Positions 1 through 15,500 are shown, counted from the first letter of the stretch. The stretch is 64,000 bases of DNA from Gyrodactylus bullatarudis (GCA_012064415.1 SSNU01000313.1:255848-319847); one strand, 5' to 3'. The notes: generated by a model from the sequence alone, not told the origin. Made by a program: numbers and translations.

Positions 1-1915
1 AAGATCAGAAAGATTAAATTTGGGGATTATTTCAGATCAATTTTATGAATTGATTTTAAAAAGAATTTGTAAAATGAAGATATGAACAAGAAATGGAAAA
101 CCATTATTCCAATTTAACTTTGTAAATTTTTTAGAACCATGATAAAAACAACACACTACAGGATATATTCTTCTCTCAAAATACTGAACGCTCATTGGTC
201 CATTTAGAGGAGCAATACGACACAGGGAAGAGTATAATGCATATAACAAATGTTACTTTAACAATGTAGGAGGATATCTGCAAGTAACCTAATGCGTGTG
301 CGGTATATTCTAAACTTAAAAACCTAATTACTTTGGCCAAGAATTTCCAGTTAAAATGAAACTTGCCAATTCACTCGTTGCGAATCTCGTCTTTCTTTCT
401 CGATCATAAATAAAGTCAGAGAGAGAGAGTCGAAAAAATGAAATTTGATTTACGATAAAATTCAAATCAAATCAAAATATTCTTTTTACAATTCAAATGC
501 AAAATTGAATTATTTTCATATTGATAAAAGAAAAGGATCGGAATCAATAAAAGATAAATGAAGTTTTGTATCGATTGTAAGCTAATCAAAAATAAAAATA
601 TTCTCGGCTGCATACACATAAAGATTTGTAGTACACAACTCACTGGCTGGATGAAGATATGCTAATATATTTAGTTTATTTTAAATATGAGACAAAATAA
701 ATTGAAATTCGAAATTAAGATCGATAAGGAATGTGCTGGCGGAGAATGGGGGAAAAATTAAAAGTAAATTTCTGATAATTGGGTTATTCTCAATAAGTTG
801 TAATGCAAAATCTGTCTAAGAATCTGAACTGTTCTTAAAGATGTTAATAACTAATTCTTTGTTATCAAGAATGCATAAAAATGGTTAATATGAAGATAAT
901 TTTTATCACAAAAATCAATATTCTCAATCGCATAATTAAATGCGCTAAATTTTCACTTTGGGAATCTTGAAGTTTCTATTGATTTCAAAGAATCAAAGAT
1001 TATGACATTTTAAATCATAAAAAGTCTTTGTACAGTAGGTTCTGTGACTCATAAACAAGATCAGTTATAGTCTTTTAAAAGTGGACTTGAATCGCATTTA
1101 TTTTTAGAATTAATCAAGTAAAAATTAACGAGAGTAGAAGATATTCAGTTGATTGTTATTTGATGATTACTTCAAATTTCTAAATTGATTGTATTAGTCT
1201 TTATTATATTCTTGATTAGATTTGTTAAGAAAATTTATTTGAAAATGATTAATTATAAGTCACCTACAATTATTCTGATGAGCTGAAAATGTTTAATCGG
1301 TCAGTATTACATTGAGGATTTTTTTAATCAATCGATAATGAAGATTCAAAAGCCTACTAAAAATGATTCCATATTTAATGAGACTGTCCGCTTCTGGAAA
1401 ATACGATCATTTACAATGAATAATAGACGAAGGAAAAATAATACATGGTTTTTAGTACAAGGTTACAATTGAGATACATACACTCAAAAATAATATGTAT
1501 TGGGTGGAGGAGAAATTCTTCATCATCAGAATAATCTACAATCTTCAATTACTCAGGTCCATGTGAGCATTTTTAATGTTCAATCTTTTGATTTATTTCA
1601 ACTTTCACTATAACTATTTTCTATAAATTCAGATTTTCAATCATCATTCATGTGTTACTACAGATGTGAACCATAAAGAAATTCACATTCAGTAAATAAA
1701 AATTTTTCTTACTCCTACAGAAAATATAGAATTCAATCAAGGTCTGAAATGGAGATAAAATAGATAATTATCTATTACCTTATAAAGTAATCTATTTATA
1801 AGTAAAAAACACAAAATTATAATTGTAAAACAATCGAGATTAAAATATCGATTATTTAAAGCTAGAAAGATTTGTATCATGAGATGCTGTAACTGCTTAT
1901 AAGGTACAAACTTAC
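1..1915. other. AT-rich stretch below the last TAO kinase exon
   Basis: No convincing exon is seen on either strand. The minus strand should contain the remaining 3' exons of the TAO kinase gene, because the exon at 1916-2254 ends in a good GTAAGT donor, but I could not recognise the next conserved block here. It may lie in a divergent exon or beyond the window edge. A short GA-rich run sits near 420-432. The reading frame at 43-249 (-) has no recognisable motif. Confidence 0.4.
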
Positions 1916-4900
1916 ATTCTTCCTGAGCAATCTAAACTGTTTCTGTTGAATTTTAACTGCATCATTGAATTGTTTACGAATTTGATCTTCTCTACGTTTA
2001 AGAATTTTGGGGAGTGCCTTTAGGTCAGCTTCTTGTCGCTTTCTCAGCGTATTTTCATAGTCAGAGCCACATTTTTCATGATAGTCAAGTTCGACACGAT
2101 GCTGAGTACTGAGAAGATCACGTTGTAATTTATGCATTTCTTCTAATTGGCTAATTTCCAATGATTCAAGTTTTTTATGTTGATCAAAAAGCAAAGAGTT
2201 CCTATCAGTGTTCAGCGTTAACTCGAGAGCATTCGTACTTGATTTGATCTTTTTCTAAAGATTATTATTTATTTCAATAATTATTTATGCATTAAAAACC
2301 TAAACTGAACTATTCGTGACTCAAATGATTTGTATAGATGGATTCACTGACAAACATCACTTTTTACACTCTAGACTACCAGACTATTGGTCTCAGTCTA
2401 ATTCTCTCATCAAAAAGTTTCAAGAGTTATCTGACATGTTTTATCAAATTAACTTGACTAGTTATCTAGCTATAATCTATATTTCTACTGATATAGGAGG
2501 AATGCTAGGATAAAATAAGAGACTTAGAGAATGAAAAATCTAAAGGGGCTCATGTAAAATCGAGGGAAATAACTATGAAAGAATAAATTACCTCGATTAT
2601 CTGTCGATCCTGGACAAATTTACGCTGTAATTTTCGAATCTCGACATTCTTGGTAAATTCCTTAGATTCTTTGTAGGAGTTTGTACGGACAGTTCTTTCT
2701 GAAAATTTAATAAAAATGAGATTAACCTTATCTGATTAATTATTTTTAATAAAAGCAAACCTTTGGAGTCAATAGAGCCAATGTTCTTCTTAAATTCTTT
2801 CAATTCCTTCTTCAAGTTTTTATCAATCAAATCTTTCACACGATGCTCCTCAGAGTTAATGTACTTGAGAACTTTCTCCATGCGATCACGCTTCTCCGCT
2901 TCATTTTCCAAAATGATTTTCTCCATCCTAGAGGTAAAGTTGTTGTAACTCTTGTTCAAGTTATTCTTCAAATCTTCCTCTTCTATCTAGGGTTAAGATG
3001 ATCAAGTTATATTACTGGAAAGAAACTGAAGTTGCTAAATTTTACTCACTCTATGTTTATCATTGAGGTTTTTGACCATCTTCTTATGACTAGTGATAAG
3101 TCGCTTAATATTGCTCATTTGATCCTTCCAGTCTACAACAAGATTAGGCGGTGTGTGATATGCTGATGATTTCTTGACTTGATTGGAGGTCATATCCAAA
3201 ACTGAGGACGGCATGGGCGGTTTCTTATTTTCAATATCACTCGAGAAAGAATTCAATGAGGCATCTTTCTTCTTGGACATGACCTGTAGGCAACAGAAAG
3301 ATATTTTCTTGAGAAAAAATGTTCAAGGTTACTCTTTATGAAAATTCTCACCTCATTAGATCTCTCATCATCTGGATCAAGATTCCTCCGATAGAGGCCA
3401 TTATTAAAATCCTCAGATTTTTTATGAGTCAGGGGATGGAAGTGGTTTTCTTCATTTAATGAATAGGGTCCTTGCATAGCCATAGTTTTGAATGTGGGAA
3501 CATTGCCTGGAATCATATTGAAGTTTTTCAACTCTTGATCAACATTTAAATAGACATCTTTTCGATTTCTGATTCGACCATTGTTTCTTTTCACATCGTC
3601 AACAGAAGAGGGTTCATCTAAAAAATAATAGAATAAGGTAGAAAAGATTCTTGTTATATCATCATATCTTTTAATTACATTTCAAGAGTTCACGAGATAT
3701 TTCTTGACTATCTGAAATATTTTCATAAATGTCATTATTAACAGCTAATAAATCATCATAAGAATGCTTCTCATTCGAGTGCATAAGTCGTCCCTGTAAA
3801 CTGCCACCAGCTGGTATACTGAAAATTTCTCCACTTAGCAAGGAATCACTCTCATTCTAAATTCAAAGATGGATAAATCACTTTTTGTGAAGATCATGTA
3901 ATTATAGTTTTAATATATGTATTAAGAAATTATTCCAAAGTATAGATAAAATTAATAATCTATTGATGATTTGAATTTATTCAAATGAAAGACATATCTC
4001 ACCCGAATATTATCAAGTTTAAGAAAAATATTTTTTTAGAGAGGTTGCATCTAACAAGGATTATGTCTAGATACTACATTAAATAATTGATTAAATATTA
4101 CTTTTACAATAGAGTTAATCACCCATGATATCGGTCATCCTCTTACTCGGCTTAGAGCAAATAATCGAGTATGAAATCTCTACAAATTGGAATTATTATT
4201 ATTGACTCAAGAGGTTTGAATTACAGTCTAAAAATTGTGAAATTGCTCACAACTAATAGTTCTTAAATCAATTATAAATAAGTATCTAGGGTGTGTCTTT
4301 CACATTCAAAAATGAGCCAGTTATTCATAAGGAGCTTGCATTAAATACACCGTTTATTCATTCATTTTTTCAAATAGGAATATCAAAATTTAGATCTTCA
4401 CTAGAGTTTTACTATTTATAGAAGATTTAAAGTATAGCTATCATGAAATAGCTTAGACTAAGGGATGACTGGTTTTCAGATAATTATTTTCCAGACACGA
4501 AAAAGATAATTAAATCATCAATGATGATTCATCATCCTTGGGAAAGCGTGTAAAGTATTACTTGAACATAGATAAAACATGAAAATAAAATTACTCACTT
4601 CACCAATTGATTCCGAATCTTGACTAGTATTTTCCTGAATGAGAACTGTACCACCTGAAATAAAACAATACCGATATAGTACTCTTTCGAATATCTAATT
4701 ATTTTCATTTAAATATGGAAATTACTGTAAAAAGCATGTGACTTACTCTCAGGTGTTAATGCAACATTATTCAAAGATCTACCTTTATTATTTTCAAGCA
4801 AAACCTTTTTCAGCTTCTGTCCGTCTAAATAAGTTGCAGCCTTTTTAGTACGCTGGATAAGATCAGACATGACCATTGATGAATTTTCCACTTCACAAAA

Positions 4901-6118
4901 TTTATGTTTCAATGCTTCCTTGGCAAAAGGTCGTTGGCTTGCCTAATGTAAAAGACCATATATTAATTGGATAATTGATCAATTTGATTATTTCTTCCTG
5001 TTTCAAAACAATTTACTTACATCTTTGACAAGAATAAACTTGATAAACTCAACAAACAGATTAGACCAATTGCCAGCTTTTAGTTTAGGAGCGTCATTTT
5101 GAGCTATTTGGTAGAGAGCAGCCATAGGATTTGTAGCATTAAAATATGGAGGTTCCATTTCAGCTAGAAAATTATTAAATTAAATTTTTTTATTTCGAAA
5201 ATAAGAAACTAGGAGTATCCAAAAATAGTTATCTTGAATAAATCAAATGTTGATAGTTATAGTTTGATGAATAATAGTGTTGTTATGATAAAAGCGTGGA
5301 CAATAAAAATTTATATTGATTTCTCAAGAGAAATTTTTCATAATGCACTTGAATAATAATAGTTCAAAAATAATATTTTAGGTTAAAAGAAATAAAAACA
5401 TTAAAAGCATTAACAAAATACTTACCCATCTCAATACAAGTAATTCCAAGGGACCAAATGTCGGCTCTAGAATCATATTTTCCATCTTCCATAGCTAAAA
5501 TAACCTCAGGAGCAATCCAGAACGGTGTACCAACAAATGAATTTGCAGGGTCAATAAAGCTGACAGATCCAAAATCTCCTATCTTAACTTCACCTTCGTC
5601 TGTAATTAGAATATTGGCAGCTTTAATATCTCTGTGAATTAAATGTAGTTCATGAAGATAAGAGAGTCCAGAGAGAACTTCTCTTACAACTATGGCAATT
5701 TCAATTTCCATCAAAGGCTGTTTGTGAACCTCGAGAATATCTGAAACTGAACCCAAACAATATTCCATGACGAGCCAAGGAGTAGAGTCATCCATGTAAA
5801 ATCCTTTGCTCATCACACAGTTTTTATGCTTAAAGTTTTTAAGAAATTTAATTTCTCTTTGAATTTCAGTCCATTGCTCTTCGGAATTCTTCTTCTTGGC
5901 ATCAAGTTTTATTTCTTTGATAGCAACAACCTCTTGAGTTTTAGAATTTTTAGCCTTAAGAATTCAAATTAGAGAAAATATTTACATAGAAAACAGCACC
6001 AAAGCTGCCACAGCCAATTTGTTTCAGGTCTTTGAATATGGTATTGGGATCTTCATGTGAAAAATATTTCTTAATTTTTGGATCATTGCATTCAATGAAC
6101 TTTTTATCTTTTTTCATT
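1916..6118 (-). CDS. TAOK: TAO-family Ser/Thr kinase (Ste20 group), 3' end not found
   Basis: Eleven exons (complement): 5986-6118, 5426-5954, 5021-5163, 4747-4942, 4599-4654, 3679-3856, 3352-3617, 3050-3283, 2761-2986, 2592-2698, 1916-2254; exons 2 to 11 join in phase. The kinase domain shows IGCGSFGAVF (glycine loop), VVAIK (beta-3 lysine), HRDIKAAN, DFGSVSF and NSFVGTPFWIAPEV. The stretch WLVMEYCLGSVSDILEVHK is diagnostic of TAO kinases. A low-complexity linker follows, then a charged coiled coil; LPKILKRREDQIRKQF and IQQKQF match the family C-terminal helices. TAO kinases act upstream of Hippo, JNK and p38 and on microtubules. The first ATG (6118) opens a conserved-looking frame that is broken by one extra T in a T6 run near 6061; the ATG at 6087 gives an uninterrupted frame. 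One intron (5955-5985) is only 31 nt. The last exon ends at a donor, so the gene continues. Confidence 0.93.
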
Positions 6119-6541
6119 CCGAACGTATAAGATAATACTCAAACCATTACTTATATATTTAATAAATATAAATATTCAATAATTTTGTATTGGCCGGTTT
6201 TAATATAATCGATACAAACAAATTTTTAATATATTTTGTTATATCAGAGGAATTGAATAAATAATTCAGAAATTGCAAACTTGAAAATTTTTTTCCAATT
6301 TTTCAAAAATAGATTTTGAGAAAAAACGTTTAAAAAGTAATAAGAGTGATTTTTATTAAAATAGATTATATAATATATTATGATAAAGTTTACTAAATAT
6401 TTTTCAGTACAGAAGTATATAAAATTGATCTAAAAATATTGTAGTTTGGCTCGAGTTTTTTGATATAACTGCGGTCAATCTTCTATACATTTTATGCAGA
6501 AATAATTTTCAGGAAAAAACCTTGGTTTTCACTCTTGTATT
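6119..6541. promoter_or_regulatory. Spacer between FLVCR stop and TAO kinase start
   Basis: These 423 bases separate the FLVCR stop from the TAO kinase start, both on the minus strand. An AATAAA on the minus strand near 6353 could be the FLVCR polyadenylation signal. The TAO kinase promoter must lie here too. I see no TATA box or other clear motif, and the stretch is very AT-rich. Confidence 0.35.
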
Positions 6542-9500
6542 TTATATTTTTCTTCTGAGTAATCGTTCCTTGATGAATACTGTAAAATTGAAATTTTAGT
6601 TAGCTATTGTCACGAGGGGTATTTTTTTACTAACTCACATTTCATGATGAATCCGCCAACCATACAAGCAGTGAGGAAAATATTTGCATACAAAACACCA
6701 TAAGATTCTATCATAATACGAGGTATTATCACAAGAATTATGCCAAATATCTAGAAAGTTAATTTTTATCTCTATTATAATATAATAATTATCAATATAA
6801 TAATTATATTGATAAAACGAATAAAGAAAAATATTATCAAAAGTCTACTTTCAAGTAAACTCATTGTTTGTAAAAATAATTTCTTTTTATGAATTTTGTA
6901 TAGAATAATAGTTATCCTTTCAAAAAGTGGAGGAAACCTTATGCCACAAGTTGTGGATGAGTTCATTCGGTATGAATTACAAATTAAATCATTCGCAAAA
7001 TTTATTTTTCGTCTTGCAGATTGACTTAGACACAATTCAACAATCACTTAGACTTTTCCCTCGTACAAATCGGACGGCCTCTTAATTACAGTAAAACAAA
7101 AATTCCCTGTCTTATACTCAATATTCAACTGGAGCTAAATCTTCTTACCTGAATGGTATCACAGATTAAGGAACCTGGATTAAAATATGCTGATAAACTT
7201 GACACTTCAATTCATGCCGCCACCTTACTCAAGACCCAAGACTCAATAATTTTGTTCAAACAATGTATTCTTTCTAATCTCGATCTTTGTTATTATATAA
7301 CCAACCAATGAGCTCAATAAAAAAACTAAAAATCTTCAATAAAAGTTCTTCCGATCTTGTTTTAAACCTTATTCACACAAAGAACTTCTTAGCATATCAA
7401 ATCTCTACCCGATTCGGATGAGAAAGATTGTCTCATCTACAGCACTTTACCACAAATTCCGCCTCCTCCAGACCGCTGTTATCATCTACGCTTCTCAAGA
7501 GGTTTTACTATACTATCGACTACCTTGCAACCCCTCAGACATAGATTTCAAATAAATTTCAATGTTTTTAAAAACCTGGAAACGTCCCAGATTTTCAATG
7601 AATCTGATTGGTTTAAAGGTTTATTCAATTTTGAATGGTTTTTTATATCTGGACCAACAAGAATACCAAGGTTTTTAGATAAAATTAAAGAGAGTTCAGA
7701 TTATACAGAAGGTACTTGACTATCTCAGTACCGAAACGTCTGGAAGAGGCTTTGGAAAAAGGTTGGTTACATCCCAATCAAATCTACTTTTACAAATTTT
7801 TATTGAAGATTTCAGATTCCATCATGGAACAAAACAATTTTCTTATTGATCCCAGATTTTAAATCTTGTATCAAATAGTCATAACTTTCTACTAATAATT
7901 TTAAATAAAAAAATATTATTATATGCTTAGAAACGACAATTTTCAATAAATATATTCAAGCCTTTCTATTCTTTTAGCTGTTTTAGAATTAAGAAAAATA
8001 CATTCAGAGTAGAGTAAATTTAAAAATTCGGTGAAAAACCACCTTTGAACAAAGGCTAACTACTTCGAAACTAGGAATCACATTTATTTAGAGGATTCAT
8101 CAGGGGAGAGAACGTTAGATTTAGCATCAGATTTCGAAACCTAACAATTTTTTTTGGTAATTGATATTTTTATGAGGGGAGAAAAAAGTTTTTGGCTAGA
8201 TTCTAACTTTTTTTCAACTGAGCTGAAAATATTTGTTCATAAAGTAGACTCCTAGGAAATCAAATATGGCAATCAAAATCTTGTAATTACTCTGAAATAG
8301 AGGTTTTGGTTTCTTTTTATCTCAAAACTCCGATGATTTGACCAATCACTTGATTACATTAAAATCAGTGTAAAATTTCTTTTGCATAAAATATATCGAA
8401 AAAATGCTTGAAATTGAAATTCTAAAAGAGTAAAGTGCATTTGTTTGATAAATAAATTCTTATGATTATAATCAATTCGCCAGTCATAATGGAGTATAGA
8501 TTTAGAGAAACTTTTTTGGCTTGTAAACAAACTTACCTGGGCAGAAGTATTCAGAATTCCAGAGGAAAGATCCTCATTAATGGGATAAGTGATTTCAGCA
8601 GCAAATTCAAATCCAAGTGGCAAGTATCCGGTCATGAAGAATCTAAATTTGAGTGTTTGAAAGTTGGAAATTATCAAGAAACATTGACTCACCCCAAGAC
8701 TCCAGATAGTATGAATATCAAGACTGGAGAGTTATATTCAACCGCCAAGAGAAATCCAATCATCCCCAAGAGACTGGCAAGGTAGACTATTGAATTGACT
8801 ATTCTGTAGAGATAAGAGACAGATTGAGCAATATAGGATTTATCACAAGATTTCTACATAAAAGCAGAATGTAGTCTTTTCAATTTATACCAAGAAACTT
8901 TTTTTCATGATGAATTCCTATTAATCCTTCATGTCCCAAATTATTTTTTTTCATCACACATATGAGAAAATTTGCAACCTAACCAAAATAATTACGCTGA
9001 TTCTGAATCTGAGTTACTTTTTGTAAGCCGAATTACAATTTCAAAGATAAAAGAGGTTAAAATTGGCGTTTTTTGACTCTAAAGCCAGTTATCTTCTAAA
9101 CTATAAGAGATATCGAGCAGGCAATTGAATATTTGAAATCTACGGCTATTGTTTCACGATAGTAAGTTATTTTATTTTTTTCAAAGACCTCAACAAATAG
9201 GTTTTCAAAAAAACGTTCTAAATATTTTTCAAACATTTGACAACATTTTCGAAAAATCACCCTTCTTCAAGTAATTATGGTGTGCATCAGAGAATAGCTA
9301 TCTTTATGAATTATACATACTTTTGTAGCTTAATAAATTTCCTTTCTAATGAGGGGTAAACAAAGTGTTTTAGGTATCTTTGAGTTAAAATTATCTCTCG
9401 AGAAAGTGTTGTGTTCCACTGGTGGAACAATGAGACATGAAGGGTTAAAGTGAGTCCCTAATTTTGAATTTTGAAAAATAAAAAGAATCCCTCATGTTTT

Positions 9501-12500
9501 GATACCAACAACTGCTTTCTACTGAAATTATCGGGAAACGTTTTTCTAAATTTCATCAAGAATTTTTCTCGTTTGTGTATTGTTTTAAAGAGTAGTAAAG
9601 AGATTCTGGACCACCAAAAATTTTAAAAGCATTTCTAAGCTAGTTTTGCCAAAATAAAGCCAATATTTTGATTCAACGTCTTACCCACTCTAGAATCCTT
9701 GCACAGAATAATACAGACGAATAATATGTTAATTTTTTGGCAATAGATTAGCCCAAATGTAAAGTAAATTGTTACTCTTAGTATTCACACAATGTGATCA
9801 ATTTCACTGACATGACCTGATCCAAATAAACTGAGAAAACGCTATAAATAAGATATACTGCATCTATTATAAAGGTAAAAGTCCCGTGAAGTGAGAAGAG
9901 ATGAAATAAAATCCCAGCGTTCCCCTGTTATATAGGGCAAATTTAGCTCTATTCTCATTCGTTAAATGCATGGACCAATCAGAGTCGAAGAAAGCTCATA
10001 GGGAAACTTACAAGTTATTTTTCATCATGAATTAGCAGCAGATCAATTTAATAGAACACAATGATTGATTTTTAATTTTAAATAGACAGACATATAGATC
10101 TTATTTTTCTCTATATTCTGGTATAATTTTTTTTTCTTAAATTACGCCAAACAAAAAACTTTTTTGTTTTACATGATATAGTTTTAAAAAGAACATCATC
10201 AGAAAGCTTATGGAAAATTAATTCACCTCACAAATTTTCAATGTTGTAATCATCATGCTAAAAATTATATAGTTTTGAAAATGTTTTGGATTTAGAAATT
10301 AAAAATTCAATCTCAAAATCTCACTCTAAAAAATATTCATTCTTTCACAATGTGTAGTGTTAACTTTAGTATTAGAAGTGACGCCTCTCCCCCACCTATA
10401 CTCTGTCATGCATTAGGTAATAGGTGTAGAAAGGGAAAATTTATGATACACACAATCACACAATATGGTATGTGGTCCTCTCATTCAGATCTCAACCTCT
10501 CTTCCATGTATTTGGAAGGGAAAGGAATGAGTTACCCACGCACATCAATTACACATCCTGTTAGTCTCTGCTTTAACTCATGTCCTTTTATGGCTATATC
10601 TGTCTTTCTCAATGAAGAATGTATTGAAAATACCAGATTTTGTATGGGGTCCTCTCATTCAGATCTCAACCTCTCTTACATGTATTTGGAATGAGTTACC
10701 CATATTTCAGTATCAGGAATACACAGTATATTTTAAAGTCTATTCTATAATCGTGCGTCAATCTGCCTATCAAGTAATAGACATTACCACAAGCAGCATG
10801 GGATTTCATAACTTTACTCTTTGCACTCTCACAAGCATGCCTTACACTAACGAAGAAAGACTTCAAGTTGTTCATGAAATGGAAAGTGGTGAATTATTTG
10901 AACGACAAGAACAGATATTGATTTATTAGTTGTGTAATCAGTATTGCTACAATAAACTCTGAAATGAAACTTTCAAAATTTCATAACCGAATAATGATTA
11001 TTTCCAATTAAGGATCTCTGAAAGAAATAAAAGAGAATAAAACAATTAAAAACTAGATTAATAACACAGTCTAGCGAAAATTTTAATATTTATTGAGATT
11101 TTGACACTAAATTTATCAGATTGAAATACAAAGATTCTGAAAATTTATTAGCGTTCAGATTTCTAGAAATATTCGAATCTGTGTTTTAACCCATTTAAGG
11201 TTTTATCTTTACTCTTGAAAGTTTATTAAAGCTAGCATTAAAATTCTCTAAAGACACCATGATTAGATAGCAGTAAAAATATTCATTCGGTTTTAGAAAA
11301 TTAAAGTGTAAAAAAACCCTAGTTTTCACCATTTTTGTTAGTTTAGAGACATTTCCTATAATGTTCAAAGCAGATTGATTAGTTTCAGCTATTTCCACAC
11401 TTGTCAATGTAAGGATTTGAATTTTTCACTTTTGCTAGATTAATTGAATTTTGAGATACTATCAAGCATAGCTCCTAAACCAGAAGAGTTAGCTAAAAGG
11501 TTGTAGGGAATTGTTTATAGATCATTTCTTTATTTTAATAGTTGTTATATGAGATTTTTAGAGCAATCAAAAGATCTTAAATTCGGTAAAAACCCTAATT
11601 CGAATATTTCTCGAAATCTGAACTCTAATAAATTTTTCGATTCTTTCTATTTCGATCTGATGAACATAGCGTCAAAAGTTTACTGAGGAAAAAAGTGTCA
11701 TTTTGCTAGACTATGAAATAAAATATTATTTAAATAGTTTTGGTAATGAGATATACAAGACAAGCTTTCATTCAAATTAGAAGCGGAATGTCATGAATTC
11801 ACAGAGTCAAATGAAAATATTTCGAAACAAGTTAGATGAAAAATGACTAAAATCAATAGTAGTAAGTGAAGCTGACAAAAAAATGTTCTTGACAATAAAA
11901 CAGAACAACTTGAGGCAATGATAGATGTCTTTATCAATCATTTTTTCTCGTTTCAAATAAGGAGTGATAGAAAATTTGGCATATAACGAAGAACAGATAT
12001 ATAATATTCTGAATAAAGTTACTTGTATTTTCCAGTCTTTTGAAGAGCAAAACCACAGAGGATGGAGCCAAAAATGCCACTAACCACAATAATAGTGCCA
12101 GCATAACCAGATCCACTAGGGAAATCCTATGCAAAAGGTGAAAATAACTTTTTATTTGAAAAAAATCTCAATTATTCTTAAGATCATTATCAGAATACTC
12201 CCAGATGTTTCGGTACCAAGATAGTCTAGTATTTTCTTCCGTGGATTAGACTCTCGTAATAAAATTCTCAATATTCCTGTTGGACCAGAGCCTGTACTGC
12301 AGAACTCCTCGTTATAGAGAAATACACTGATTGACCTTGTAAGTACCGAAACGTCGAGAAGAGGCTTTGAAAGATAGTTTTATGTACACATTAAACGTAA
12401 GATACAGTGATTGCAAAAACAATACGATCACTTATTCAGTCCAAATTTTTGAAATATTCATGGTTCGAAAGCTAATTAAATTCTCTATTAATTGAATCCT

Positions 12501-15500
12501 AGATGAACTTTTTACGATTGCATTTATTTTTTACTAGAAAAATTACTATTTTTCCTTGTTATTGAAAATGAAAAAAAATTCACTTATTAGTTAAAGAATT
12601 CCCCTTAATAATAACCATAATACCTAATTAGGTTACTTATAAGTAAAAAATCAACTGACATTCTAAACAAGAATTGAAAAATTTACATCTGAAAAACCCT
12701 CGACCAGCTATTCTCCTATGAGCAATTTTGGAAAACATCTGATTCGGAATTTCTTTGCGTTATGGCTTCAAGAATTTCATAATTTGAGATTGAGAATTAA
12801 TTCGGGTAAGCAAGTGTCAATTCCATAAGAGAATCAAGTAATATAACTCAAGGTGGCAGATGTAGACGCGTTACCAATGACCACACTTAGCTACTTAGTA
12901 ATATGTTTATTGACTGAATTTTTTGTTGACAGTTTATTTTGTTATTCAAATTAATTCTTGCAATGTCTCTACTTTTCATGTCAATTTGTAAGGAGGGTTA
13001 AAGAAAAATATCATAAAGAAAGTCATTTGATTAGGGGTTGATTTGGGAATAGATCTCATTTTAAATAAGGATTTTTTAATGATTTTACTTTTTTAAATAG
13101 GTATTACCCATGTAAAATTGTCAAAAATCAAATCATTGGCAATATGATTTCTTAGTTGATTTTACTTGTGCTATATGGTTATTACCTGTGTATATGTAAA
13201 CGATTGCAATGTTTAAATCAGTCCATAGCGTTAGAGTTAGCTGTGCACAAATTGCAGCTTTTTATGTTTATATGTATGAAGGAACACTAATTGCAATTAT
13301 TTTTGTGCTCAAATTATAAAATCATTATTATCCTATTTGAGATAAAAGATTAAACTGTAGACTCTAGAATGTTTAGTATTCACAAGTTTTTTTGACAAGA
13401 CCTACCTCAAGTAGTTTTGGGATAATCCTATTCATGCAAAAATCTCAATTTCTTTATAAAGAAATCCAATATTTAAAAGATTTTTGTGAATCCAGATGAA
13501 GAAAATTATGGTCATTTTTCAAATTTTGATTTGACGCTAAAATACGATTTTTGAACTGGAAATTTTTATTGGTTTGGTCAAAAAAAGTTTAGTTATAAAA
13601 GGAAAAAAAAACTTTCGAAAATAAATCTAGCAAAATTCAGCTAGATGTTTAAAAAAATTTAAACTTGAAACAACTTACCTTGAAGGGAACATCAAGGATC
13701 TTATCGATCAACGTACTAATTCCATAAAAGACGCCAACCATGAGTCCTGATATGAAAAAGGAGATTGAAAAGTAAAACTAAGCAAAGTTAATCTTCTTAC
13801 CGTAGCTTAAAGTGAGTAAAATGAAATCTTTTCGCCTGACCAATGACTTCCATCCAGGATTTGATTCTGAACAAAAAAAAATTAACATCATTGAGTAACT
13901 AGATAAAAAACTCTTGCATAAATAAATTAACACTTGGTATGGATACGCTGATTAAAAGAATATCCTAGCAGTTTTGAAATTTCCTTCAAAGCCAGAATTA
14001 TGTCAATCTCAAGGTTATTACAGAATTATTTTAAAATTATCATCAAATTAAATACATTCTCCACTTTTCAATGTGAAGGGTGATTGATTGTCTCTGACTA
14101 GATAAGATTACTAGTTAGTATTATAGATCATAATTCATTAGAGAATTCTTTGGAAGCGATCATCAAAGAGATTTCTGGAGATAAATTTACTGACATGAAC
14201 CAATTTTTGACACTGAATTTCATGAATTCTTAATATTTATTTGAAGAGATTTTTCAAAATGTAAATTTATAAACACTTGGTTCAAAGGATAACAGAATAT
14301 TTTACAAAAGACAACAAAAGAAAATCGAATAGAAAATAAACTAAAAACTATTACGTGCAATTAATTGATTTTTTCATCTTTTAGGCTAAGAATTTTTCCT
14401 GACTAGTGAAGACTTAAATTTGACTTCATTTTTTAAAGGTTTTTTTTAGATTTAGTGTATTTTGTAAATAAAATAATAATAATCAATTACGCTATTCTGA
14501 TGAAGGATATTTCTTAGATATTGGATTGTCTTATTCAGTAAATAGTTTCAATATTCAATTGCCAAGAGTTCTCAGTTGAGAACCGAAGCAATAAACTATT
14601 TATTAAAAAGCAGTTCGTTTTTCTATAGAAAGCTTTCTATTGATAACATGGATTATGAATAGGCCTATTTTGTTTGTTGGATCTAACTAATAAAATGCCA
14701 TTTATGAAATTTAAATTCTCTGATACCCAAAAATCCCATTTTCCCAAAAATTTTCAACATATCCCAAATTAAAAGGAATTTTTTAAAGTAAAAATTTTAC
14801 AAGAATATGCAGTGCTGATTAAAAATACCTTACGAACCCATTTCTAATTAAAATTGCATTCAAACGGCTCAAGATTTAGATTTTAATCGGTTATAGTAGA
14901 AAAATTCATTGAAAATAGTTGGCGCTAATTCAAAAGTCGGCATTTTCAATTGCGATTTGGGGCATCTAAGCTTAATCTAACCATAATTCAAAATACATGG
15001 TTTAATAGGAACTTTTTTACGTTGAAAAATTCTCTTTAAAATGAGCTCTGCACATCCGGATGTTAAAAAATTTCCCTCTCTCTAGCCTATATAAACCCAT
15101 TGCAAATGGAAATATTGAACTGGATTTAAACCGTCTATGAGAGTTAATTTTGATAAAGATAGCATAATCTGTGTAGTCTGCAAGGAAAAAAGCTATTATT
15201 TCTGTGCATATTGCAATAAAATCTTGTGTATTAATTCTGCTAATAACTGTTTTCAAATCTTTGATGGTAATGTCGCTTACAAGTAGATCATATTTTTTTC
15301 TAACCTTTTGAGTATCCATCAACCGACGTATATGACCGCATTGAAAAAAAACAGTAATCTGACAAAAATTCATCAAAACAAATTTTGATCACATGAGTCT
15401 AATTAGTAGGATTACAGAAAAAAATTATGATATCCCTCTATTTTGGCTCAAGAGTTTAACTTTTTAATAAATAAAATTTTCATGAATAGTCGAAAAAATT

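Noticed and set aside
7700..7745. Hammerhead ribozyme at the TACCGAAACGTC repeat
   Set aside because: GAAAC and GTC are present but no CTGANGA core precedes them at the right distance; only a dispersed repeat is claimed.
8462..8785. Plus-strand open frame of 107 codons
   Set aside because: It is antisense to two FLVCR exons (8537-8642, 8693-8803) whose minus-strand translation is strongly conserved.
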